64,000 bases of DNA from Erythrophleum ivorense. Lineage: Eukaryota > Streptophyta > Magnoliopsida > Fabales > Fabaceae. The DNA lies in assembly GCA_026724425.1 (NCBI GenBank), contig JAIUCV010000226.1, positions 62,001-126,000 of the forward strand. The letters run 5' to 3'. The notes beneath the pieces are model-generated. The model had not been told where the DNA came from and did not search any database. It saw only the letters and a list, made by a program, of their open reading frames with translations. Positions 1-10,064 of this stretch are shown here, piece after piece. How positions within the stretch are numbered: the first letter of the stretch is position 1; each line of letters opens with the position of its first letter. The position numbers and the translations under genes were made by a program.

Positions 1-1
1 A

Positions 2-690
2 CAAATAGAATAGCTCTTAAAGAAGGGTTTTATTAGACCTAGTGTCTCACTATGGGGAGCTCCAGTCTTATTTGTAAAGAAGAAAGACGAGAGCCTTAGA
101 CTATGTATAGATTACAGGGAACTCAATAAGATAACCATTAAGCATAAGTACCCTCTCCCTCACATAGATAACCTCCTAGATCAATTAGTAGGAGCATCAA
201 TTTCTCTAAGATAGGCCTTAGGTCAGGATATCATCAGCTCGGGATAAAAGCTGAGGATATTCCCAAGACAGCATTTAAAACTAGATACGGGTATTATGAA
301 TTTTTATTATACCCTTCGGGTTGACAAATGCACTTGCAGTATTCATGGATTATATGAACAGAGTCTTCAAGCCATACTTAGATAGATTTGTAGTTGTCTT
401 TATAGATGACATTCTAATCTACTCAAAAAGAAGAGAAGAACATGAGTAGCACCTGAGATTAGCCTAGGAGACCCTGAGAGAGAAACAGTTATATGCTAAA
501 CTTAGTAAATATGAGTTTTGGCTCACTAAGGTTCAATTTCTAGGTTATGTAATCTCCCAGGCAGGGGTCGTGGTAGATCTCCATAAGGTAGCGGCAGTGG
601 GAGAAACCTAAGACAATGACAGAGATTAGGAGATTCTTAAGGTTAGCAAGTTATTATAGGAGGTTCATTTAGGGATTTTCTCATATAGCG
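2..690 (+). pseudogene. Ty3/gypsy reverse transcriptase, broken
   Basis: Reverse transcriptase of the gypsy element, entered in mid-domain. Readable landmarks are GAPVLFVKKKD near 57-91, LRLCIDYRELNK near 96-131, then a region matching the usual SKIDLRSGYHQ block, and FIDDILIYS at about 399-425, the gypsy form of the YxDD active site. In the SKIDLRSGYHQ block the expected catalytic Asp reads as Gly (KIGLRSGYHQ, about 207-240). In-frame stops occur at 11 and near 324, and there is a frame shift near 205, so the domain is not translatable. The thumb region continues to about 690. Certain as to family; clearly a dead copy. Confidence 0.92.
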
Positions 691-1190
691 ATGCCACTGA
701 CTCAACTTACTAGAAAGAATATGCCATTTGTGTGGGATGAGAAATGTGAAAAGAGTTTTCAAGAGTTGAAGCACAAGTTAACCACGGCCTCAGTTCTAGT
801 ACTCCCTAACCCTAGAGAAACTTTTGTAGTATACAGTGATGCTTTTAATAAAGGGTTAGGATGTGTGCTTATACAGAAAGGTTGAGTGGTAGCTTATGCT
901 TCTAGACAATTAAAATATCATGAAGAAAACTACCCCACACACAAGTTAGAGTTAGCCGCAGTGGTGTTTGCTTTGAAAATATGGAGATACTACTTGTGTG
1001 GGGCAGCTATAGAAATTTACAGTGATCACAAGAGCCTTAAATATTTATTTGAATAGAAAGAGCTGAATATGAGACAACGAAGATGGTTAGAATTTTTGAA
1101 AGATTATGATTTCACTTTGAAATACTATCCCGGTAAGGCTAATGTGGTAGCTGATGCCCTAAGTAGAAAATCCATACACATGCTTGTATG
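691..1190 (+). pseudogene. Ty3/gypsy RNase H domain, broken
   Basis: RNase H domain that follows the RT in gypsy Pol and removes template RNA during cDNA synthesis. Seen in frame: the PFVWDEKCEKSFQELK linker, then VVYSDA (first acidic residue), KLELAAVVFAL (Glu), YSDHKSLKYLF and NVVADALSRK, which closes the domain as in most plant gypsy elements. Two in-frame stops interrupt it, at about 883-885 and 1054. The acidic catalytic residues are still present, so loss came through stops rather than active-site change. It joins the integrase frame immediately downstream. Confidence 0.92.
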
Positions 1191-2347
1191 ATGATCCGTG
1201 AACAAAAACTGATAGAGAGATTCAGAGATATGAATCTCTCCTGCAAGGTGTTTTCGGGAAAGCTGCTAATGAGTGAAACCCGAATAAAAAATGACTTGAG
1301 GGATCAGATAAGAGCAGCCCAGCAGACAAATGACCATGTAAGTAAAATTAGAGCCCAAATAGCTCAATGTGGCATCCAAGAGTTTAACCTGTTTGAGGAT
1401 GACATAGTGAGATATAGGGATAGGCTGTATATGCCTAGAAACACAAAAATCAGAGAGAAAATATTAGATGAGGCATATAAGAGTAAGTGCACCATTCATC
1501 CGGACAATAATAAAATGTACTATGATTTAAAGAACATATTCTGGTGGCCTGAAATGAAAATAGACATAGTAGAATACATCTCCCGATGTCTAGTATGTCA
1601 GAGAGTTAAGATAGAACACCAGAAATCAGCTGGGTTACTTCAGCCCCTAGATATCCCGGAATAGAAATGGGATAGTATAGCTTTGGATTTTGTCATGAGT
1701 TTACCCAGGACATCATCGGGGCATGATGTAATATAGGTAATAGTGGATAGGTTAACAAAGTCAGCATACTTTCTACCTATGAAAGCCACTTATAACTTAG
1801 ATAAGTTAACTCAGTTATACATTAGGGAGATAGTTAGACTGCATGGTGTACCTAAGAGCATAGTGTCAGATAGAGATCCCAGATTCACATCGAATTATTG
1901 GAGATCCTTACAGGATGCTCTAGGTACCAGACTTAGATTTAGTACATCTTATCACCCTCAGACGGATGGACAGACAGAGAGAACCATCCAAACCTTAGAA
2001 AACATGTTGAGGGCATGTGTCCTAAAAATGAAGTGAACTAGGATACATACTTACCTCTAGCGGAGTTTGCCTATAATAATAGTTATCATGCAAGTATACA
2101 GATGGCACTGTATGAGGCATTGTATGGGAAGAAGTGTAGGTCTCCAATGTGTTGGGTTGAGCTAAGAGAGCAGAGCCTTATAGGCCCAGAGTTAGTGGAC
2201 CCGACATCTAGACAGATAGAGACTATTAGGAAGAAACTACTGACGGCCCAAAGTAGACAGAAAAGTTACTCAGATAAACATAGACTATTGTTACAGTTTG
2301 AGATTGGGAACCATGTCTTCATTAGAGTGCTCCAGTCACAGAGATAG
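1188..2347 (+). pseudogene. Ty3/gypsy integrase, broken
   Basis: Integrase that would insert the element cDNA into the host genome. The N-terminal zinc-binding module is visible as IHPDNNKMYYDL followed by CLVCQRVK (near 1494-1610). The catalytic core has Asp in DSIALDFV (near 1670), Asp in VSDRDPRF (near 1865) and Glu in HPQTDGQTERTIQTLE (near 1953-2000), so the D,D,E set is recognisable. The C-terminal part has the YEALYGKKCRSP block (2111-2146) and QSRQKSYSDKHR. Stops at 1662, 1734 and about 2034 split it into three open pieces, with a frame change near 2036-2100. After 2345 the reading frame is unreadable for about 170 bp. Confidence 0.92.
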
Positions 2348-2517
2348 GTCGGTCAATAAAAAGTAAAAAGTTCAATCCAAAGTACATAGTTCCTTTCTAA
2401 ATTTTTGATAAAGTAAAACCTGTGGCCTACAATTAGCTCTTCCCCCAAACTTAAGCCAAGTCCATAATGTATTCAATGTTTCCCAACTTAAAAAGTATCA
2501 ACCCAACCCTTCACATG

Positions 2518-2719
2518 TCAAAGAATATGAGAATGTGTAGTTACAGGATGATCTATCATACATAATATCACCAGATCGGATCGTGGACATTAGACTCGAG
2601 CAGTTACAGAATAAGACGATATCGCTGGTGAGAATGGTTTGGAAAGGGCTATCTCCCGAAGAAACTACCTGGGAGCTAGAGGATGATATGAGACAAAAAT
2701 ATCCAGAACTCTTCCCATA
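2518..2719 (+). pseudogene. Chromodomain-like C-terminus of gypsy Pol
   Basis: The end of the polyprotein. An open frame reads DDLSYIISPDRIVDIRLEQL and then EETTWELEDDMRQKYPELFP before a stop at about 2717. The TWE.E..MR.KYP.LF signature is the usual end of chromovirus integrases, where a chromodomain targets integration to marked chromatin. The stretch between the integrase and this tail is frame-shifted. The same signature recurs in a second gypsy fragment at 25571-25790. Confidence 0.85.
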
Positions 2720-2755
2720 AGGTATATTATCTAAATTTCGAAGATGAAATTTCTT

Positions 2756-2769
2756 AAAGAGAGGAGAAT
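2756..2769 (+). other. Polypurine tract of the gypsy element
   Basis: AAAGAGAGGAGAAT lies directly before the LTR start TGTAATATCC at 2770. This is the standard plus-strand primer position and fixes the LTR boundary and orientation. Confidence 0.85.
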
Positions 2770-3320
2770 TGTAATATCCGGTTTTCATTAAACGATGGAA
2801 ATAAGTAAGTTTTCAAAGTAAGTCCCCTGAAATGAATTATTTTAGGTCTCAAAAAATTTGACTGACATTCTAGACTCCTCAAAAATGAGAATCCTAGCCT
2901 TAGACAGAAGGAAAAATGGAGCTAGAATGAAGAAACAAATTTTGACAGAAAACCTACGAAACATAATGGCATTTTTGTAATCTTGAGCAATTTTTGGAAT
3001 TCACATAGGAGGGCTTTTTAAATAAAAGTTTTAAGTTCTCTGGGGTTTTCAGAGGGCCTAAAAACCATGGGAAGCCTCAAGATAATTAAATCCCCTCCGG
3101 TGGACGTTTTTCAACGTCGATGTACCTGAACTTTGACGGATTCATTCGGGAAGGTTTTAACTCCGATTTGAGTGATTCCAAAGGAATTTTATTAAATTGG
3201 GAACCTAAATTTCATAATAAAAAAGACAGTTCTCAAAAAGAAGATAAAACAAAGGAGAAACAAAAATGCAAAGAACGAAGGGCAAAATGGAAATTTTTGA
3301 AAATTGCTTCTTCCTCCCCC

Positions 3321-3330
3321 TATATATAGG
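3321..3330 (+). promoter_or_regulatory. LTR TATA box (L1)
   Basis: TATATATAGG lies about 551 bp into the LTR, after a pyrimidine-rich stretch. The equivalent position in L10 (51107-51117) has TATATATATAAG, and L2 has TTATAAG near 5961. Its conserved place suggests the transcription start is just downstream, giving a short U3 (about 0.6 kb) and an unusually long R/U5 of about 3 kb. Confidence 0.6.
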
Positions 3331-6085
3331 TGGTGCCCCACTTTTTCCCTCATTTAGACTCAGAATTTTCTGCTCAAATTCAGAGAAGGGAGCTAGGGTT
3401 TTAGGCACACAAAAGAGGAAGAAGAAGGAGGAGAAATCCAAGCTTTAAGGTATGAAAATTTGCTTATTTTTCATGCTCTCTCTTAGCCAATCTCTTATCT
3501 TCTTTTTTCCTCTTCTTCTCCATGATTTTTCTGAAGTTTTAAGGGCTGTTGTAAAGGAAGAACTTAGGGGAAATTTCGGATTTGGAGATAGGAGCTTGGA
3601 GAAAGCAAGATTCAAATAAGAAAAAGTAAGAAAACTAGGTAATTTCTCTTCCTATGGTTGCTATCCTTGGTTCCTCTTCTTCTCCAATTCGACACACATA
3701 AGGAACCCTAGGAGGAGTTGATTTTTAGGCAAAACCAAGGATGAATCTAAGAAAAAAGAATGTGTAGATTAAGAATATACAAAGAAAATTAACAAAAAAT
3801 CATTAGATTTCAAGATGCAAATTCTAGGGTTTTGTGTGCACCTTTCAAAATCTAATTTTATATGATGATTTTTAGGTATAAATAAGAGCTCAAATGAGTC
3901 CTTAAGATCCCTAAAAGTCTCCCCATATTCTTTCTCCTTCAAGAAAACAAAGCAAAATCCATAGAGACCAATAAGCCTCATGGTCTCGGCCTAAGGAGGT
4001 TGGAATAACTAGGGAGAGTTTTAAATTTTTCTAAACCCATTCTTGAGTCATATTTAATGAATGAAAATGAGGGGAAGCCTTAGAAAAAATTTAAAACTCA
4101 TGGAAAGTGAATTAGTGCCTTAAGTTCCATATTATGACTTAAAGAAGCAACATGAAGCTAGGCTCTTGATTTTAGTTGTGTGATGACTCCAAGAGGCTTA
4201 AAAGGAGTCAAGAATCATATTTGAAAAGAAAAATTAGAGCCTAGAATTTATTTGAGGGTTGTTGCTTCATTAGGTGCAATTATGGAACCATAATGGGGTT
4301 ATAGGCCAAGCTAGCGTCTAAGCAAGTTACATGGCTTTAGAATTGAGTTCATGAACCTAATTGGCTTCCATAAATTGTGTCTAGGCCAAGAGAAATCTCT
4401 TCCACACATTTGTGGGTGTGTGGCCGAAGCAAGGAAGGGAATTTCAAGAGAAAAAGTATGTGATTGTGTGCAAGGTAGCTCACTCTACCTTCTCTCATAC
4501 ATGATTGATTGCTTTACTTGTCTTTGAATGTGTGCATGTGTATTTTTAAGCCATGAAAAGTATGCTAGCATGTCTTGACTTTCATGATGCCTTGATGTTG
4601 TAATATGCTTTCATATGATGTCTTTAATGTGTACTTGGGTTTGCTTGAGTATGGTGAGACCAAGAACCCTTAGCCATGGTGAGGATAAGCCAAGAACTCT
4701 TAAGATTGGTTAAGATAAAGCAAAGAGTCTCCCAATAGTAAGATAAACTCCCAAGAGCATAGTTGAGTGTAGGAGTTCTTAAAAAATGGGTGAGGCAAGT
4801 CCCAAATCCACAAGAAATTGGGTGAGACCAATCCACTTGCTTGGCAAACCTTTGTATGCCATCTATGACTTTTTCAAATGCCAAGAATGCTTTTTGAATG
4901 ATTGCACATGTCCATATGCCATGCATGTATTCATAAGGCTTGTTTTGCATCCCTTATGTATGATTGAATGGGAGATGAGCTATTGGGATTCTTTGAATCT
5001 CATTCCCTCTTATCCAATGATCTAACATGTTAGGTGGATGAAGGGAGCAAGGTAATGGAAGCCAACTACCTTGAAGAAGAGAGCTTGACAATCTAATGCA
5101 TAGTTTTTAGTTCTTTAAGACCATATTTGTGTCAAATGATGTAACCCATTGATGTATATGGTCTATGACCTCTTGGACATGTATATTTATGATATTATGT
5201 GATGTATAAATGGAATAGTATGATATGTGAATACTAGAATGTAATGCCAAGATATGCTTCTTGGAAGTTTGATGTGTGTATGTATGATTGCATGTGGTAT
5301 AGCCAAAATGAGAGGCATGGAGTTTGAGACAATGTGGATAGCTTAGACAAGTCTTAATTATACTTTTAGACTTACCCAAGATGTAACATCTGGTCCCTCC
5401 GTAAAAGTGAGAAACGCAATGTTCGGTTTCTCCGTAAACGTAAAAAATGGGCCAAATATAAAAGGAAGTCCTCGAAATAGAAGGAATTGGGGCCAACTAA
5501 AATTATGATAAAATTTTAAATAATAGAAAATGAGGATTTGAGTCTTGAGTTGCCCAGAAATCAAGGCCAGAGTGATTCGATAAATTTGCCGAAAGGCCAG
5601 TGGCATTTTCGTAAATATGGGCACTTTTTGAAAGACTCATAGGAGGGCTTTTTAAATGGAAATTTTGAGTTTCCCAGGGTTCTCAGAGGCCTCAAAAACC
5701 ATGGGAAGCCCCGGGACCAGTGAAGCCCCTCCGGTGTACTCTTTCCGATATCGGTTGACCCAAACTTTGACCGATTCGTTCGGAAAGGTTTTAGCTCCGA
5801 TTTGAGTGATTCCAAAGGCATTTTATTAAATTGGGAACCTATTTGTTATGATGGAAAAGAAGGTTCTAAAAAAGGAGCTAAAACGAAGAAGAAACGAAAA
5901 TGCAAAGTATGAAAGGGCAAAAATGGAATTTAAGTGTTAAAGGAAGCTTCCAAACTCCTTTTATAAGTCACGTTCTTCCTCTCCTTCACTAAACCGACTT
6001 GCTTCTGCCCATTTTCAGAGAAGAACTCTAGCTTCTTAGGCGCACAAGAGAAGGAGGATTTTGGAGGAAGAAATTCAAGAAAAAG

Positions 6086-6195
6086 GTAAGAAACTTTAAG
6101 AAATTCCATATCCTTCCTTCTTCAAACTTGCTCCCCTCCTCTCAAGCTTTATTTCTATGGTTTTAATGGAGAGTTTGGTGCTGTTTTGGGGGCAG
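6086..6195 (+). other. Inferred intron 1 of the LTR leader (copy L2)
   Basis: This segment starts AAAAAG|GTAAGAAAC and ends GGGGGCAG|AACAGAG (110 bp). The corresponding stretch is absent from L7 with the borders joined exactly, ...GAAAG|AACAGAGG at 36541/36542. It lies downstream of the TATA position, so it would be transcribed as leader. The intron call rests on the GT...AG borders plus the precise absence in L7. No RNA evidence is available. Confidence 0.72.
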
Positions 6196-6274
6196 AACAG
6201 AGAGGGAAATTTCGAAAATTGAGGGAGCAAGCCAACCAAGTGGAAGAGCAAGCAAAGAAAAGCAAGAAAACAAG

Positions 6275-7022
6275 GTAAAACTTTCATTCTTTGGTAGTTT
6301 CTCCCTCCCCCTTCCTCTTGCACGAATTTGGGCACCATGAGCCCAATTCTTAGGGGCTGTTTTCTGCTCAATTTATGGAGGGATTAGAGGTTTTGGAGTG
6401 CAAGGATTAAGAATGAACCAATAGAATCAAGAAAGGAGCATTAAGAGACAAGATAGAACCATTAGGGATCCAAATGCTCCCTTGCAAATCTGATTTTATA
6501 TGAATGTTCTTAGACTTAATTGAATGTTTAAACATGCTCCTAAGACCTCTAGGAAGTCTCCCAAGTGTGTCTCCCATCAAGGAAAAATCAAGAAGGCCAT
6601 GAACTCTTCTTCCCCCCATAGTCTCGGCCTAGGCAAGTTCCTATAGCTAGGGAGAGTTTTAAATTTTTCTAAGGCTATTCTTGAGTCATATGTGATGAGT
6701 GAAGATGAGTAGAGGCCTTAGAAAAAATTTAGAACTTAAAGAAAGTGATTTGGTGTCTTAGGTTCCATATTATGACCTAAAGAAGCAACATGGTGCTAGG
6801 CCTTTTGTTTTAATGATGTGATGACTCCAAGAGGTTTAAAAGGAGTCAAGAATCATATTTGAAAGGAAATAATGAGGCTTAGAAGTCCCTTGAGGGGTGT
6901 TGCTTCATTAGGTGCCTTTATAGACCATAATGGAGCCTATAGAGCAATCTAGTGTTTTATCAAGTGATGTAGCCTTAGAATGTGTTTCATGAACCTAATT
7001 GGCTCCCATAATTTGTATATAG
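6275..7022 (+). other. Inferred intron 2 of the LTR leader (copy L2)
   Basis: This segment starts AACAAG|GTAAAAC and ends TATATAG|GCCAAGAG (748 bp). L7 joins the two flanks directly (TTCAAG|GCCAAGAG, 36619/36620). The same borders are present in L1 (donor at 3639, acceptor at 4383-4384; 746 bp). The exon between introns 1 and 2 is 79 bp in L2 and 78 bp in L7 and is purine-rich. It is the second of two GT...AG segments missing from the same copy. Confidence 0.75.
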
Positions 7023-7274
7023 GCCAAGAGAAACCATCTCCACCAATTTATGGGTGTATGGCCGAAAGAGGAGGCTTGAAAGCTAAAGAAAAAGTGTGTG
7101 AAATTGTGCAAGATAGCTCTCCACCTCATTCTCTTTGCATTCTTGTGTGCATATGTATGTCTTAGTGTGCTTGCATGCATTCTTGATGCTTGATAATATG
7201 CCACTTGATCCTTGGTGTGCATTGGTACCAATGTGTTGTCTTGAATGACTATGGTTGTGGAAAGAGCCCATAAG

Positions 7275-7457
7275 GGTGAGGTGATGCCAAAAGTCCCTTA
7301 ATGAAGGTGAGGAGATGCCAAAAGTCTCATGGCATGGGTGAGACAAGGCCAAAAGTCCCTTGAATGGGTGAGGCAAAGTCAAAAGTCCCTAGACCAAGAG
7401 TGAGGCAAATCCAAAAGTCCTAGAAATGGAGTGAGGCTAAACCAAAAGTCCCTAGAG
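7275..7457 (+). repeat. Minisatellite inside LTR (L2): six units of 30-32 bp
   Basis: Six head-to-tail degenerate units, each starting GTGAGG or GTGAGA, followed by a CCAAAAGTCC core. Units are 30-32 bp. Equivalent arrays occur at matching places in the other LTRs, in reverse complement on minus copies: about 4650-4800, 15300-15470, 18120-18300, 22821-22985, 35190-35340, 36885-37050, 41926-42103, 45480-45665, 52440-52620, 57300-57450 and 59545-59715. Confidence 0.85.
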
Positions 7458-10064
7458 CATGAAAGTAATCTTGACATGTGAATGTGGCATGGAATAGAAT
7501 TTATTGCACACTTTATGCTTGTATAATTATGCATTTGGTATATGTATGCCTTGAATGTGATGTAAATGGGTGTGTGAGCTATTGAGATTCTTTGAATCTC
7601 ATCCCCTCCTCTCCAATGCTCTAAGATGCTAGGTGGACCAAGTAGCTATGGTGAAGGGAGCCAACAACCATGAAAGAAGGAGATTGACAAGCCTAGGCCT
7701 AGTTGTATTCTTTTTGAACCATAATGATGTTCAATGATGTATATGATTATTGTAAATGGCACATGACCCTTGAGATACATGTAAATATGATATTATGTGA
7801 TGTATACATGTATGGATATGATGTATGAACTTTAGAAATGAATTTGGGTATGTAATGTCAAGTTATGCAAATTGGAAGTTTGATGCAAATGTGTATAAGT
7901 GAGGGTTGAATGGCCAAAATGAGATGCATGAGGTTTGGGACCATTTGGACAGCCCACATGAGTCCAAAATATGCTTTTAAACTTGCCCAAAAGGTGCCAA
8001 GACCAAGGGAAATCCATTTGGCAAATTTGGTACCCAATATGGAGCCAAAATTGACCATAATGGAACCCTATACTATTTTTTGGCCAAATGAGTTAGTCTT
8101 GCCCTAAAACTTGGCATGCAATTAGGTCTCATTAAGAGCTTTTTGGGAAGCTAAAGATCATAATTTTCGGAGACCTAGAGAATATTTGAGGAATTTTCAA
8201 AGTTGGGATTTTTCATGGATTCTGGTATGGGTACTGTTCATACTGGCAGTTTTGAATTCTGTGTCACCCGATGGTCAAATGGTATCCAATGCTTATGAAA
8301 TTTTATATTCATAAACTAGAGGTCATAAGCTTTCTGTGGCCACCGAGATCACCTCATTTGGAGGTCTAGAGAGGAAGATATGCATTTTCAAAGGTTCTGC
8401 CCAGTATCAGACTTCTTGCCAGACCCGAGGTACTGTTCCATCGATTTCCGGGAGTTTGGCTTGATGTACTGATCTGGAGATATTTTTCCTCTCTATTTAA
8501 CATCCACATCTTTCCATAGTGATATCATTTGTAAGCATTGTATTTTTGTGGAATTAGTTAGACATTTTTGAAGTCCATATCAGTAAACTGTGACAGTATC
8601 AGGAACCCTCCGACCAGTAGATGATCTCGCGTGTCAAACGCATTATATATGAGATTTTAAGACTTCTACATATTTTTAGCATGAAGTAGACGTCTTAAGC
8701 TTTCCAGAATGACTGAGATTACATGTTTTCTATTTTTATAGATTTAGTTATGAATTTCCAAAGTTTGTGACAGAAAAGAGGAAATTCTGGCTGAAAATAC
8801 AAACATGGATTTCATATGCTCCTTTGCTTTCTACGAGTTGTAGGCCAAATTTGATGATGGAAATGAGTTATATTCATGTGTTTAAGTATGATAAAGTGAT
8901 AGATACTTTCATATGGCCTACGGGACTCCGAAAGAAAAATTTTACCAGTAGAGAAATGTACTTTTATTCATAACTTCCTATGCCACTATATTGTTTCCAT
9001 AGAATAAACATAAGATGAGGCATGGGAATTGTATGAATTGAGTCCTAAAAGTATGGTGTTACACAAGAGGTGCCAAACCCCATGGAAAACCATTTGGTCA
9101 CTTTGGTATCTCATATGGGACAAAAAATGACCAAATGGGAACCTTATGTCACATTTTGCCGAAATGAACTCTTCTTAATCTAAAATTTTGCATGCAATTA
9201 GGGTTCATTGAGGGCTTTTTAGGAAGCTAAATTATGGAATTTTTGGAGGTCCACAAAATATTTGGTGAATTTTCAAAGTTAACATTTTTTTTTGTTTTGG
9301 TCAACTTACTATTCATTCTGGTTCAAAATTAATTTCTGTCACACAAAGCTCAAATGATGTCCAATTGCCATGAAATTTTATGAGTTTTCTAAGTTTCTAT
9401 CCAGTATCAGTAACAGCACCCGACCTCAGTCATTGTTTGATTAGATTTTGAGGTACAGAAATGCTTGAATTGGTGTAGAGGTATTTTTTTTCCCTCTAGC
9501 TAACATCACATCTTTCAAATTGGTATCATTTGCATGGATTGGATTTTTGTGAAATTAATTGGACATTTTTGAAGTTCTCTACAGAATTCTGTGATAGCTC
9601 CAGGGGACAATTTGATCTCTGAACCTTTTCGAATGTCAAACGCCCTTTGTGATGGATGTTATGATCTGGACATATTTTTATCATGAAGTAGACATGTTAA
9701 TCTTTCTAAAATGGCCAAGAATGCATGATTTCAATTTTTCTAGAATTAGTTATGATTTTCCAAAGTTGTGACAGAAATGAGGACAAATCTGACCGAATTT
9801 ATGCATGTATATTTTGTGTAATCCTTCGAGTTCCATGAGGTGTCTGCCGCTTTTGGAGATGCAAATGAGTTATTTTCATGTAATTAAATATGAGAATATA
9901 TGGTATGAGTTCACACGATCCACGTGACGCCGAATGGAATTTTTATACGTGACGCAACGCGAAAATATTCATTATTTCTATTGCCTTTTTCCTTGAAAGC
10001 TTGTATGCTTCTTGAAAATGAGATATCTAAAGGCATGAGATGAGTTAGAAATGATGGTGTTACA

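Larger units (their letters stand above)
5382..9063 (+). repeat. L2: solo LTR nested in L1
   Basis: A complete LTR of 3682 bp, TGTAACATC to GGTGTTACA, flanked by a perfect 5-bp duplication CAAGA (5377-5381 and 9064-9068). Joining the flanks restores the L1 text (CTTACC-CAAGA-GGTGCC), which matches the same place in L10 near 53161-53175. No internal coding region is present, so it is a solo LTR left by LTR-LTR recombination. It preserves the best unspliced intron borders of the family (see 6086-6195 and 6275-7022). Confidence 0.95.
1..10064 (+). mobile_element. Ty3/gypsy chromovirus, 3' portion (pol remnant plus 3' LTR)
   Basis: The 3' part of a Ty3/gypsy element; the 5' LTR, PBS and gag lie outside the window. 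Domain order is RT, RNase H, integrase and a chromodomain-like tail, followed by a purine tract (2756-2769) and a 3' LTR (L1) that ends at 10064. RT-RNaseH-INT order is diagnostic of Ty3/gypsy. A C-terminal chromodomain together with a 3.6-kb LTR suggests the Tekay/Del group, which is inference. The 3' flank at 10065 is copia coding sequence, so the element inserted into an older copia copy. The predicted target duplication (GTAAA at 10065-10069) cannot be checked because the other side is missing. All frames are broken, so the element cannot act by itself. Confidence 0.9.
2770..10064 (+). repeat. L1: 3' LTR of the gypsy element, split by L2
   Basis: Long terminal repeat of the dominant family, running from TGTAATATCC after the purine tract to GGTGTTACA at 10064. 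Removing the nested L2 and one duplicated 5-mer (3687 bp) leaves about 3608 bp. Because it is attached to pol, it fixes family identity and orientation for all the other copies. It contains a TATA box near 3321, intron-like GT donors at 3450 and 3639, an AG acceptor at 4383-4384, and a block of short repeats near 4650-4800. Open frames inside it are not conserved between copies and are not called as genes. Confidence 0.92.

Noticed and set aside
2498..2788. 96-codon minus-strand frame beside the LTR start
   Set aside because: It is the antisense of the chromodomain-like tail of gypsy Pol, which reads correctly on the plus strand.
4624..4950. 108-codon minus-strand open frame
   Set aside because: It runs across the LTR minisatellite of L1; the repeat causes the open frame.
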